From positions 33,857,951 through 33,921,950 of the forward strand of contig NC_084889.1 in NCBI RefSeq assembly GCF_958979055.1: DNA of 64,000 bases, given 5' to 3'. Source of the DNA: Alnus glutinosa (lineage: Eukaryota > Streptophyta > Magnoliopsida > Fagales > Betulaceae). The position numbers were made by a program, and so were the translations under genes. The notes beneath the pieces were generated by a model. That model saw only the letters and a program-made list of their open reading frames with translations. It searched no databases and was not told where the DNA came from. The first letter of the stretch is position 1; every line of letters starts with the position of its first letter. Shown piece after piece: positions 44,902 to 57,028 of this stretch.

Positions 44902-47821
44902 TGTCATGCCCTCATTTTGGGATATAAGGGGAAACACGAATTTTAAGAGCTAAAAACATTTAAATGGAAGCGTACATTTACAACATATAGATTGTAACTT
45001 CCAATTTTATTATTCATACCTATTAATAATTATTTACAATGCCATGAATTCCAACAAAGAGACATACTATACAATATAAAGGTTTGGTTAGTTTACAACG
45101 ATTTATTGCTCTCAGCGAGGTCTACGCCATTACAAAGAAATGACTTCGTCTTACTGTGTCATCTGAAAAGATTGGGAGAAAAATGGGTGAGTTGGACAAC
45201 TCAGTAAGGAAATTACAACACCAGGGAATTAAAACATGCTATAATTTAATTAACAATTAAAACAGAAATTAAAATAAATGAACAAGGAACATGAATAATG
45301 GTATGAGAAATTTATAAATGATCAAGTAAATTCTTTTCATTTATTTTCTCTTAAAAACTGTAACTGTAGTTTGCTCATTTACAAGACTCTACACCGCTAT
45401 TTCCCGTGAGTGGAGCATGTTGGCTTTGTCCAAAGGACCTATAAACTCAGCCTATCATCACATGGGAGAGTCGCCGGGTTGGGGAACTTCCCTAGGTGAA
45501 GGCCAACCCTGGCCGGTAGCACACATGTACACCTTCGCGTAACCGTCCTTCGGTGTGCTTGCCATGCTACCCTATATGATACTGATCATAATTGTGATAG
45601 TGTCTCAGGGTTAAACAATTACTACACATGAACGTTTTCTGTAATTCTATAGGCTCTGCTATAATTGTACACTTTACTTTAAAACTGTAAGAGCCGTTTT
45701 CATAACTATAGTCATGTGCAGATTTTAAACTATAGATGTTCTTTTCATTCAAAACTATATTCATGTATAAATCATAAACTTTGCAATGCTCTTTAATTAT
45801 AACTTTGAAATGCTCTTATTCATAACTGTAAGTATGCATAATCCATAACTTTGAAGTGCTCTTAATCATAACTGTAATTATGCATAAATCATAACTTTAA
45901 AATGCTCTTAATCATAACTGTAAATTTATGCACAAAATTTCATGAATAATGACATATGAGTAATAAAAACTTGACATTGAAATAATTAAAATCACATGAG
46001 TAAATGCTTCGTAAAATTTCCTAACACTTTTCTCAAAAGATTTTGTAATAAAATTTTGTTGGGGGTTTTTCAATGTTGTATCCCCTTACCTTGACTTGTC
46101 ATTAGCGTCGGGGTCGAGCTTTTACATAAATAAAACACAAGGATAAACTTAGCGGAGCGTTATGAAATTTTAGGTCTAAGACTTAAACTAAATTATGCTA
46201 TATATATATATATATATATATATTCTATATACAAAATCTCTATCCAAATTTGCTACATTTAAGTATACAGTATTTCCATCCGACTAAAACTTTCCTAGAT
46301 AGAAATTCAATTTGGCCAACAAATACCATTTAACCATTCAACCAATTTTCTCAAAGAAATTGTAATGCCTATTTGATCACTCTTCTCACCCAAAATCCCA
46401 CAAGAACCAAAATTTATTTACAATTTAACCAAATAAAATCTACAATTTCCAGCATAATTTAATTATCCAAAATCTTCAATATCTATTCTGTTTTCTGCAT
46501 AATATCCTTCACAACATTCTCAAATCAAATCTTAGGTCAACCCTCCATCCACAACCAATTTCCATCAACATAACTCAAGAAAATCATCTAAGAATCGAAA
46601 ATACTCAACACCTCAACCTCAATAAGAACCCATTCAGCACCAATAGAAACTCTAAAATGCTGATTGAGTCATAAACAGAAAATTCAAGGATACCACAAAT
46701 AAAACACTACACATAAGATTCAATTTTTCTTATTGAAACTCTCTCTTCTAAACACAACAAAAGCATGAATACCTAGTACGCATAGAATTTAACCAAAATT
46801 GAAATGGGTACTTTAATGAGCTTGTCTAAAAAAAATTTATACATCTATGGGCAGTAAAATTTTCTAATGGGTATCAAGGATTTGAATCAGTACTCAAAAA
46901 GAACTAGAACACCCATTCGGTTCTGTCATCCAAAACAAATCCAGACTTTCAGAAACCAACCCAACAAATCAGTATAAAAAATTCACAAATAATATTAACC
47001 CAACAAATCAATATCCCAAAAAAAAATAAAGAAATCTAGCCCAATGCCCATTCAGTAAGCTCCCAAAATCAACTTAAAACACAATACTCATTTTGTTCTA
47101 ACAAAAACAACCCAGCAAAATTTTCGTTTTACACTCATTTGGTTTCCTCAAAAACTTTCTACACAAGCAACCCATAATTTTCGGAATGTTCACCAGGCGA
47201 AAAAGGGAAGGAAACCCACGAATTTTTTTAACAGAATCACAATACCCATTCAGATTCTCTACCGTGAATTTTCACAAAATAAGCTAAAAAAAATTGGAAA
47301 TCAAAAGCCATACTTACCCAAAATGAGTTCCTCCTTGTTTGGTACTGAGAAAACGCTGGATTTCCGACTCCTAGTGCCTTCACCGGCGACAACCATGCTC
47401 CACAGGAACCACCGGACCGTCTCTGCCTCGCCGAAAGTCGGACCTAGGTCACCGGATCGCCCTTTGGTTTTCTCTTCTCCAGATCGGTCTCTCTCTGTCT
47501 CTTGATCTCTCTTTAGTCCACTCTCTCTCTCTCCGACAGCATCCCACTCCCTTTCATTATCTCTCTCAATCTCTCGATCTCTCTCGGTCTCTCTCTTACT
47601 CTCATCTCTCTCTCTCTGTTCGTGCTAGGCGTTGGACGGAAGAATAGAGAAGAATGAAGAAGAAAGAATAAAAAGAGAAAGAGGAGAAATAAAAGAAGAA
47701 GGAATAAGAAAGTAAGATGAACTGAGGCTTTGTTTTTATAGAACTTTCAAACTTGTTCAACAAGTTGAGTGACGTGAGGGATAAGCCACATGGTAAGATA
47801 AGTCATCAATTAATTATTACA
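44902..47821 (-). mobile_element. Probable large LTR-like element (about 2.9 kb)
   Basis: The left end TGTCATGCCCTCATTTTGGG and right end AATTAATTATTACA give TG...CA termini, with AGGA directly outside both (44898-44901 and 47822-47825). Read on the minus strand, a TATA-like CTATAAAAACAAAGCC (about 47730-47745) is followed by a CT/GA-rich leader and a likely splice donor GGGTAAGTATGG near 47310. This looks like the promoter and leader of a large solo LTR. A (TA)n run lies at 46199-46223. The 60-aa frame at 47323 is within the leader and is not supported as a gene. Confidence 0.5.
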
Positions 47822-47999
47822 AGGAATATATTCATTTAGATATTTTTACTAACTCCAGTTAGATTTTATCTCAGTTAATTTAACTTGGGTTAACCCATAG
47901 ATATTTTATTCAAAACTTAAAAATTAACTTTTTACCGCAGATATTTTTATCTCAAATTTTTACTATTTTAATCTAATTGATTAAAATATCAATCGAAAC

Positions 48000-50159
48000 A
48001 AGAAGATAGTAAGAGAGAAGTAAGACACAGATTTTACATGGTTCCACAATTTGGATACGTCCACAGGAGTGAGTGCGACTATGTTCCTTCAATCAATAAG
48101 TTTGGGTTACAATACAACATATATATAGTGAAGCTCTACTATCCCCAAAATACCCCAGCAAACCTAGTAGTAATCAGTGTTTCTCTAGAAGCGCGTCCTG
48201 ATGGCTTCACCCTAGCGTCCGAGCGCTAGCATAATGACTTCACCATCTGCAACCATTGCATTATTGTTCGGACACCACATAGAACGAGTGCTTTTTGTAA
48301 GTCGCGTTCGCTCGGCCGTTCGAACATCTCTGCAAACACGAGTTCTCTGTGATTTGTGTCTGCTGAAGTGTTCGGACACTGTGAGCTATTAGTTTCCGAA
48401 CAGCTCGAGGAATGCTATTAATAAGAATATTGTGCCATATCAGTTTAGAAAGACTTCAGAAAGACATTGAAGGAGCTCTAACATTTCTCTTTTACTTAAA
48501 TCCCGCCACTTTTCATTGTATAAACGTAGCTCTTTATATGTATATATATATTTTCGTAATATAAAGTATAAACCCTAGTTGATTCTCATAGGAAAAATTG
48601 CCTCTCTCACCCCAAGCACTCTCTAACTCGAACGTTGGCTCTTGTCCACATAATTAATTATGATTAATGCAATACCATTAACTTCTTCTTCTTCTTCTTC
48701 TTCTTCTTTATTTTTATTTTTTCTTTAAAAAAAAATCAAGATATATAGGGAAGGGATAAAAGGGAGATTATATTACATGAAAAAAGTAAAAATAAAAGAT
48801 GGACAATCCAAACAATATATAGCTCCAAAGCAACTAGAAATCAATACAAAATCTAAAAATACTGAGAATAAGACAAATAAATGACCCGATTCATTGAAAA
48901 AATTGGGGCTGCCCATATGCAAAGTTCATTTAACAAAACAGCAGCGCGCAACTACAGAAAGTGAAAAGATACTTCACATCAACAAAACAAGCACTGATGG
49001 AAACTGAATCGGAATGGTTGCAAAGAAACCACACCACAGCGACAAGATCTATGAAACTCCGATACCATCAACTTGAATGGAGGAACATTTTTACTTGATA
49101 CCTGCACATATATATTGTGGTTATGGGGTTAAGTAAGAGCGTTAGTAGTAATTACCTTAATTCTCATTCATTTCCTTAGGTGTAGAGAAAACTCTTAAAA
49201 AACTCATTGAATCAGATTGTCTTGTTAATTGTTCCCTAAACTAAGGAAATAGCAAGGGAATTACCAAAAGTTGTACCTAGGTCTAGGGAACCAAAAGTAG
49301 TTTTCTTAACATTATTTTAATATAAAAAAATTTATTTTTCTTCTCTCATTCCTCTAGTATTTATTTAAAACAATATTTAAATAATTTTTCTTTTCTCTCT
49401 CTTTCTCTTAATATTTAACTTAAAGAATATTTAAATGGTATAGAAAAAAAATGATAAAAGAAGCTATTGTGAAGTGCATTTAAATGGGAGAAGCAAAAAA
49501 TAGTTTAATTTTATAAATTGATGAAAAGTTTAAGAGAAACTACTGCTGCTAATGCTCTAAGATATAAAAGCAAAATATAATTTACAAGTTGTCAACGTGA
49601 TAAATTGCGATTTTTATTAATTGAAAGGTCAACCATGGCGTATCCACTACACATTGGTTAATTTAATTTTGTTACTTGAGCTGTACGCTCTTTGAGACTA
49701 CGCACATGTAAGTAATTGTGGTGGACTTACAGCAGTTCAATCATTTAATTTGTCAAACAGACAAGAAAGGGACTAGTTAACCATTAATTGAATATCATAT
49801 ATAACTCGTACCAAATTTTAAGAAACATAACACCCTTTATCAAAACGTACTTGGTTTTTATATCTAAATTCACGATAAATCATTGCCTTGTTGAGGCAAC
49901 ATTTGCTTAACAAATGAGATTGGGGAATTAATTATAAGTCAACTATTTAATTTCGAACTTCTTTAGTTAATAATGCGCACTGCATTGTAAGTTATTTTTA
50001 TTTTATTTTATTTATTTATTATTATTTTGTTGTCAATGTTTAAAAATTGACAGTGTTGCTCAATCAATTTTTGAAATTGTCAATGTTACACAAAGTGCAT
50101 TGACATCAATGTGAATGCGTCAGTTACAGCGTCGGTTTCACAAAAATTGACAGTGTTGC
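48000..50159. repeat. DUF247-associated duplicated flank, unit C (left part)
   Basis: It repeats the block order of 34060-37540: the LTR-type segment, a single copy of the 266-bp unit, TTC-rich microsatellite (48681-48709), AGATATATAGGGAAGGGATA, MITE and inverted-repeat arm. It ends at AAAAATTGACAGTGTTGC, where the 5-kb TIR element begins; homology resumes at 55195. No gene recognised. Confidence 0.75.
49137..49557. mobile_element. Harbinger-type (Tourist-like) MITE, copy C
   Basis: The ends GAGCGTTAGTAGTAATTACC and ACTACTGCTGCTAATGCTC are complementary. Perfect TAA duplications lie at 49134-49136 and 49558-49560. The 421-bp non-coding interior matches copy B. Confidence 0.85.
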
Positions 50160-50228
50160 GCTCGTCTATACGGAGGACGAGGGTCAGACCCTCGTCCGAC
50201 CCTCGTCCTACGTGGCACCTTTTTTGCT

Positions 50229-50260
<32 letters not shown>

Positions 50261-50999
50261 CAAAAACAAAAACAAAAACAAAATAACAAAATAACAAAAA
50301 GTTCTGAAAACACAGGACTACCTTTTCTTCCCCCCATTTTCAGAAAACTCATCCCCAAAATTTCAAAATCCTCTCAAACCTCACCCCATCTCCACCGCCC
50401 ACGACCACCGCAGGTCGCCGCCCACCGTAGTTCGCCGACTAGGAGCGCCGACGACCGCCACTCTCTCTACACGGGATCCTAATCTTCAAACATCAATCTT
50501 CCTTTTCTCGCCCATGTAATGCTGCTGAGGGCTGAATCCTAGCCCTCAAATCGTAAAGAATGCAGATTTCAGGCGCTATCAGTGACTTGTTGGTGGTAAT
50601 TCCGTCGACCATCAGTTTCAGGTCCCCAAAATTCAGGCACTTCCTTTCTGCTGAATTCCCCAGAGTATGCTACTTAATCTTTTTTCTTGCGGCTCTTTAT
50701 ACGTGTTTGTTTGTGTACTATCAATCTCTTGTTCTGCGTTTGGTTTCTCAGAAAACATGGGAAAATGAAAGAAACGTAATTTCTTTCTTGATCTTTTTAA
50801 GTTTCTCTATTTTGGAGTGGAGGAAACTATGACTGATGGGCTTTTGAAATGAGGGTTATGGTTTGTTTGGTTGCTGAGAAATGCTAGGGAGAGGAAAGAA
50901 ACATGGAATTTTTTATTTTTTTATTTTTTGCCTGAAGGCGAGGAAAATGAAACCTTTGTGTATGTGATTGATTTACTCTCTGGGCTTTTGTTTTAAGGA

Positions 51000-51031
<32 letters not shown>

Positions 51032-52289
51032 TATGGTTTGGGAGTGTGTTTGCTGCCTTACCGTAATTTAGTGAAGGCACATGTATATATAACGAGAACA
51101 GTTACAGATTGAGATTATCTTGTACAAGTGATTTTTATCAAGAATAACAAACAGCAGTTACAGGTTATAAGTTGAATACAATCGAGTATTATCTTTTGAG
51201 ATTTGATTGAACTCCTCCCATCTTATCAGTTGTTGTCGAGGAATGATTGTTTATCTTGGAGTCTTCGGTTTCTATTGTATGAGAATGATCTTGTGATGCA
51301 GCAGATTGTGTTGATGAATAATCCTTATCATTTTCTTTTATGTAAATTAAACTTTTGGTATTTGTGATTGACTAATTATTTGGGTTTCCGTTTTACCTTT
51401 GGTCCTGGGTTGCCAAGCTCAAATGTGCAAGGTTTGAGTCTTGGGTGGCCGTTACATACAAATTACTGAAGGGTAGAACCGTATTCAAGCCACACCAAGA
51501 CTCTACCTATATAGGTTCAACACTAGATAATGACCCTTAACTTTAGGTGCTTGATTAAGTAAAAAATTAAAAAGAATAGAGGAAAAAAATAAAAGGTAAC
51601 TATCAAGGTAATGAAGTTACTTGGACTAGACACTTTCGAGAAGTGATGTCTATTGACTAAATTTTTGTTGCTTCGAATGTATGTATCAACTGGTTGATCT
51701 GAATGTTGACTTAAAACATGTTTGTGATTGCGTTAAGGAGCTTCAAAAGTGTTTTTAGTACATAAAAAACTGTGTCAAGCAAAAATGTGTTTATTTGGTA
51801 AAAAACTTTAAAAACATTTTTTTGCTTTAAAAAAGGCCCAATGGCATTTAAAAAATGTATTTATTTGGTAAAAAACTTGTACATAATGGCATTTAGTTGA
51901 ATACTTAAACCAAGTGGTATATGAATCACACTTTACATAGAGAAAATTCTTGTCTTGTTGCTGAGATCATGTCTGGAAAAAGAAAAGATGATATTCATCT
52001 CTTATGTACTTTTGGTTTTAGAGGCTTCAGAACAAGTTTCCTTATAATTAAGCCTAATAAAACTATGTAGTTGTCTAGTTGGATTTCCTTCAAGATTGTA
52101 TTTTATCTCTACTTGTGTGTAGTTGTCTAGTTTGATTTCCTTCAAGATTGTAATTTTTGGTTCTAGCATTTTATATGTTAGATTATTTGTACAGGGTCAC
52201 TTTGTAGACTAATTGTTGTGGTTTTATTTTGTGCACTTTGTAGACTGATTTGGATGGGCTGCAAGCTTGTTGATTTTATCTATCACAGT

Positions 52290-52463
52290 CACTTAGAAGG
52301 TTTGAAGTTTATCTTGTTTTTCAAGTGCATGAGTGAGGCAACAATTGATTCTCACCCAACCAAAACAAAGCATCCAAAGATCATTGAAGCCGTTGAAACT
52401 GTTGACGATAAGATCAAAAACGCTAATGAAGAGAAGGATGCAAGAGGAGTTAGAATAAGATGA
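52290..52463 (+). other. Possible captured exon inside the TIR element
   Basis: An in-frame segment ending at stop 52463 encodes a hydrophilic, charged peptide (contains KHPKIIEAVETVDDKIKNAN). The composition is more protein-like than its surroundings. No family recognised and no confident splice structure drawn; it could be an exon picked up by the element. Confidence 0.3.
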
Positions 52464-52535
52464 ACTTCGTGTACTCGAGATATAAATTGTATTTTCAAAC
52501 ATTATGTAATCTCTTTTTAAGTGAGTATGTACAAC

Positions 52536-52537
<2 letters not shown>

Positions 52538-52576
<39 letters not shown>
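52538..52576. repeat. Long poly-T tract
   Basis: About 37 T residues in a row within the TIR element; a homopolymer tract whose assembled length may be inaccurate. Confidence 0.85.
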
Positions 52577-52579
<3 letters not shown>

Positions 52580-53531
52580 GGATATGATTATCTAAAATTG
52601 TCTAATTTATTGAAAGGCACAAACTTGAGTGTTAAAGTGGTGTTGATGGATTTAGGTTTTTGAAAAATTGTTTGATGTGATAGAAAATAGAGAATTTTCA
52701 AATTATATGAGGCGAATACAACCGGAGATAAATTGGCAAGTTGGATTTTTAAAGATTGTAGTTAAATTTGATTAGATTGTTTCAAGATTTTGGTTCTCAT
52801 AGATAGACATGTATAAAAGTTAAATTTTAATCATTTTCCTCTTTTTCTTGTAGGGTTTGCAATTTGTCAAATGGACTACTTTCCTTCATTTTAACTAAAA
52901 AAAGAATCATGTTTTTGCATTAACTTAATGCATAAAAATTTAGAAAAAGTCGATCCACTCTATTCCACCAATCATGTAGTTCTCAAATTACATTAGGCGT
53001 GTACATAACAACCAACATACAAATCTGAGACCTTTGATGTACAGGAAACAATAACCAATAGTAACAGAGCTCATGCTGCGACCTTTGCATCTTATCAATA
53101 CCCACAAAAAGAAACACAATACAATTTTAAACAGCCCAACATTCCAATAAATATACCATTGCAAATTCATATCAAACCAATAAAAATGTACTACATATTT
53201 TTAAATATAGACATTGCTTGTTCATCTTCACCATGAGGCATATGTAGATGTTGCTTGTTATAAGAAAGGAATGTAATCTTCTTGAGCTGGCTTTTCAATA
53301 GTTAACACTCAACATGCACGTTCTGTAGCTGAGAATTTGTAGGTGCACCTATACCATAAATTCAATTCAACCAGAGGGGCAATTAGAAATAGATAATAAC
53401 TATATTTTGAAGACACAATGCCAAACATGCCAGAGTAAAAAAATAAAATAAAAGGCCAGTTTCAAAATCTAATTTTTATTTTTAAATAGTGTTATGCAGC
53501 AAGAATGCAAAGTATATGCTGCTTGTTATTT

Positions 53532-53650
53532 TTACTTCCTGTAGGCCTTTGTTGTCTTTAGTCTGACCATGCGATCAATTGTATCATCAAAATTTATTCT
53601 TGAAACTCTACACTTTAATTTTGCACCTACAGAAAAAATCAACATTTGAG
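53532..53650 (-). other. Possible exon on the minus strand inside the TIR element
   Basis: The minus-strand frame ends with a basic peptide (KLKCRVSRINFDDTIDRMVR) before a stop at 53532. It is unlike the AT-rich noise around it, but no family recognised. Together with the plus-strand block at 52290 it would give convergent transcription within the element. Confidence 0.25.
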
Positions 53651-54747
53651 AGAAACCTAGCATAACACTAAAAAATTTCATCAAGTGAGGAGTGTCCTCA
53701 AATCGCTTAATCAACCATTCAGATGAGTGCATTCAAATCAAACTTATAACACCCTCCCAAAAAACTCCAAGCATGTCATATTTGCCACAATAGCAAAAAC
53801 CAACAAAACCAATCAGAGATATAGTCTAAATTGGGCAGCGCATTTAAGTTAGAAATCAACATCATCTTAACCACTCACTTCTCCAATTGTTAGCATAATC
53901 TTAATAACTGTCATGAAGTCCATATTATTTTTAGTTTCTACTTCAAGGATGAACATTTCGGTAGGTAATCAAACACATAAAATTCTGTCTTTCTTACTCA
54001 AGCAATAACAAATTACATTGCAGGAGCAAACAAGCATATATTAACAAAAACAGAACTACAGTTAAATGCCTTTTGTCATGAACCACATTGGAAAAATTAG
54101 TAGGTTGTTTCTTTCTCCTAAAGCTTTGTAGATATAACAATTAGATGTGATACATATTAATATAACAGAACTAAACTTTCCAGAAAAAGAAGAGAAAACA
54201 ACTTTCCAAGAACAAAATCACTAGTCCATAAATCTAATACCCATGGTAACCAACAATACAATGCCTCTCTTCAGAAGCAACATATGCTATTTATTAGACT
54301 AAAATTATGAAATGATAATCCAGAGGCTAACCCAGCAAGATCCATTTGTTTTTGTTTTTGTTTTTTTGTTTTTTTAAGTGCAAGACCCATTTGTTAACAC
54401 TCTCTTAATTAACACAGAGTTCATGTAATGGTAACAACAAGAACAGAGAAAATAGCAACAAGAAAATCATTGAGCACAGTACTCTCTCGTAAAACCATAA
54501 GCCATTATAGAGGTTGAATCATTTGATAGATATCTGCAGAGAAACCATACATACATTCTTTAGTTGATCTGAATAAAGTGAAAATCTGTCTTTGATTTAT
54601 AGGAAGAAAAAAGAAAAAAGACCCATAAACAAAACTCCAAAACTCTACCAAAATATAATCTAAAGGACCAAAATGGCCAAATATCTGAAACACCACACAA
54701 CATTGTAGGAAGGATACCTGAAATTTAGGGGAAATCTAGGGCTAGTA

Positions 54748-55010
54748 CCAGATCTGAGGTCGCCGGAGATTGGGTCGGCGTGATCACCGGTGCTCGGAGG
54801 TTAGGTAGGTGTGGTTGTCGATGGGCGACGTTGGGAGGGGGAGAGGGAAGATGGAGATGGAGGGATGATTTTTTGGGTGAAAACCAGATCTGAGGTCCCC
54901 GGAGGTTGGGCGGCGTGGTCACCGGTGCTCGGAGGTTGGGTTTTGATGGTCGCCGGTGGGTGGCTTTCAGCCGGAGGTGGGAGGGAGAGGGAAGATGGAG
55001 GAGCGCGGGA
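54748..55010 (-). repeat. 136-bp tandem duplication near the right end of the TIR element
   Basis: CCAGATCTGAGGT begins at 54748 and again at 54884, followed by similar GC-rich text with CACCGGTGCTCGGAGGTT. On the minus strand it reads as a Pro-rich leader. The duplication is internal to the mobile element. Confidence 0.75.
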
Positions 55011-55084
55011 GAGGAGATAAGGAGGGGGAAAAAATTTGGGGGAATTAAAAATGTTAAGAAAGATAAGAAGTATTAGTTTTTCAA

Positions 55085-55119
<35 letters not shown>

Positions 55120-55220
55120 GCAAAAAAGGTGCCACGTAGGACGAGGGTCGGACGAGGGTCTGACCCTCGTCCTCCGTATAGACGAGCTCGTGAAATCGAC
55201 GCATCGACAGTGGAAAATAC

Positions 55221-55309
55221 ATTATCATCCAGTTGAAGGGAGGATGATCATTTACAATGCCAGATTGCTAATGATGTTCGAAATTTCCTCCCTTCAACTC
55301 GATGATAAT
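55221..55309. repeat. Hairpin module, copy 4
   Basis: Arms ATTATCATCCAGTTGAAGGG and CCCTTCAACTCGATGATAAT, one mismatch; nearly identical to copy 2. Confidence 0.75.
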
Positions 55310-55563
55310 CATTTAAAATATATATAATGTATTTATTTAATGATTATATATGCATTATATAATCATTAATGATTATATATGCATTATATAATCATTTATA
55401 TAATGTATTTATTAATGAATGCAAGATGTCTATTATATTATTTGTCAGTTACAGTGCTATATACATTCCTAATTAAAGGTGTTTGAGGGACTTTCTCCCT
55501 TCAAGTGGCCATGATAATTAATGTATTGTCCACACATGAGATCTTGTGTGGAAATTAAAATAC

Positions 55564-55662
55564 ATTATCATCCAGTTGAAGGGAGGATAATCATTTACAA
55601 TGCCAGATAATATTGCTAATGATGTTCGAAAGTACTCTTCCTCCCTTCAACGTGATGATAAT
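55564..55662. repeat. Hairpin module, copy 5
   Basis: Arms ATTATCATCCAGTTGAAGGG and CCCTTCAACGTGATGATAAT with two mismatches. A sixth, decayed version lies at about 57295-57395. Confidence 0.7.
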
Positions 55663-56394
55663 CATTTTTTCTTAACATATCCACAGAAAAGGGAAGGGGA
55701 GATTCGAATTAGTGACCTCCGCTTCATAAGACATGTTTTTCAGTCAATTGAGCTACCCTTTGGGGACAATAATCATTTAAAATATAATGTCTTTATAAAG
55801 ATGTTTGACAGTTTGAGGGTCTTTCTCCCTGGCCTTCAAGTGGATGATAATTAATGTATTGTCCACACATGAACTCCTCATCAATAAATAATAGTTACTT
55901 ATCAAATTTAGAAAAATAATTACTTATAATCCACTGTAGAAATGACATCAATTAGAAAAGTGATGTCATTTCAAAAGTGAAACAATGCTACTTCTAATCA
56001 GAGTTGTTTTAATAGTAAACAATGTCACTTGTAATGTCGTTTACTATAGAAACAACTCCACTTTGTCAAGTGGCACCGTTTTGACAGAAATGACGTCACT
56101 TGTTGACGTTGTTTACTGTTGAAGCAATGTCATTTGACAAAGTGAGGTCGTTTCAACACTAAACGACTCCAATTTGTATCGTTTATCCAAAACGACTAAA
56201 AGAAAAATGACACAAAAAGTGCCTCTTTTCTAGTAGTGTAGGTTGGATTAATTAGGAACTTTGGGAACTAGAGTAATAGCTGTAGCATTCAGCTCCTTCA
56301 ACAAGTTTACCTGAACTTTCGATTAATAAAAATGACAATTTATCATATTGACAACTTGTAATTAAATTAGTTTTTACCTTTAATACTACCTTAT

Positions 56395-56866
56395 ATGCAT
56401 CTACATGCACCTCGAAAGCATACTAAGTTTTTTATATCTAAATTCAAGATCGATCATTGCCTTGTTGAGGCAAGATCAGCTTTTAATAAATGAGATTATT
56501 GCTATTTAATTTCCAATTTCTTTAATTAGTAATATTGCGCACGACATTGTTAATTAATGTTCACTTAATTTCCAACAGATAATATATGCAACATTGTATG
56601 CATTATAAATTAAAGATGTTGGAACGTCTTTCTCTTCAGCTACAAAGTACTGCTGTACGTTCATTAACAAATATATTAATTAATACAAGATGTCGATTAT
56701 TTAATTGATTAAGTAACTTCCTCACTATATATTTGACTAATTTTATATATCGCTCACGTACTTCAATTTATTTAGATTAGACTATCATGCAACTTGAATG
56801 AAGGAACAATATTAATTACTTGTTATTAGCTTCGAGATTTCTTTGACCACTGTAGCTAACTTTTTG
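56395..56866 (+). promoter_or_regulatory. Orphan DUF247 upstream region without a gene
   Basis: It matches the upstream regions at 27830-28418 and 40278-40848, beginning ACATGCACCTCGAAAGCATA and running through GATCGATCATTGCCTTGTTG to CACTGTAGCTAACTTTTT. There the match ends and inverted-repeat-arm sequence (GGTGGTCCGGTGGACGACAG) follows. No DUF247 coding sequence is found downstream, so the gene of this duplicate was lost, or only the flank was copied. Confidence 0.7.
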
Positions 56867-56949
56867 GTGGTCCGGTGGACGACAGTTCAATTAATCATTT
56901 TCTCAAACATGAAAAGAACTAGCTAACCATTGAATATCACGAAACAAGG

Positions 56950-57028
56950 TTGACCTTTCGATTAATAAAAATGATCCAATGTATCATATTGACCTTTCGA
57001 TTAATAAAAATGATCCAATGTATCATAT
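56950..57028. repeat. 39-bp tandem duplication
   Basis: TTGACCTTTCGATTAATAAA and the following ATGATCCAATGTATCATA occur twice in succession, within inverted-repeat-arm sequence. Confidence 0.85.

Larger units (their letters stand above)
50160..55187. mobile_element. 5.03-kb TIR element (Mutator-like or unclassified)
   Basis: The first roughly 68 bp (GCTCGTCTATACGGAGGACG onward through TACGTGGCACC and TTTTTTGC) are repeated as an exact reverse complement at the right end (55119-55187), and each is followed inward by a poly-T/poly-A tract. Each terminus contains a perfect 11+1+11 palindrome (GGACGAGGGTC A GACCCTCGTCC). Compared with the empty order in unit B (37500-37570) the element is an insertion. 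Just inside each end is a GC-richer, exon-like block reading inward (50380-50480 plus strand; 54720-55010 minus strand). No transposase domain recognised. A 9-bp target duplication was not found, so assignment to Mutator is tentative. Identical termini suggest recent movement. Confidence 0.8.
55195..56394. repeat. DUF247-associated duplicated flank, unit C (right part)
   Basis: It resumes the order of 37551-38700: CGACGCATCGACAGTGGAAA, hairpin modules, then blocks with AACGACTCCAATTTGTATCG. It is the continuation of 48000-50159 across the 5-kb element. A small foreign piece (about 55670-55760) with GAGATTCGAATTAGTGACCT interrupts the hairpin area and looks like a tRNA-type B-box remnant. No gene. 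Confidence 0.7.

Noticed and set aside
50086..50482. Frames of 90 and 123 aa at the left end of the TIR element
   Set aside because: They run through the terminal inverted repeat and its poly-T/poly-A tract; only the GC-rich tail could be exon-like, and I cannot define it.
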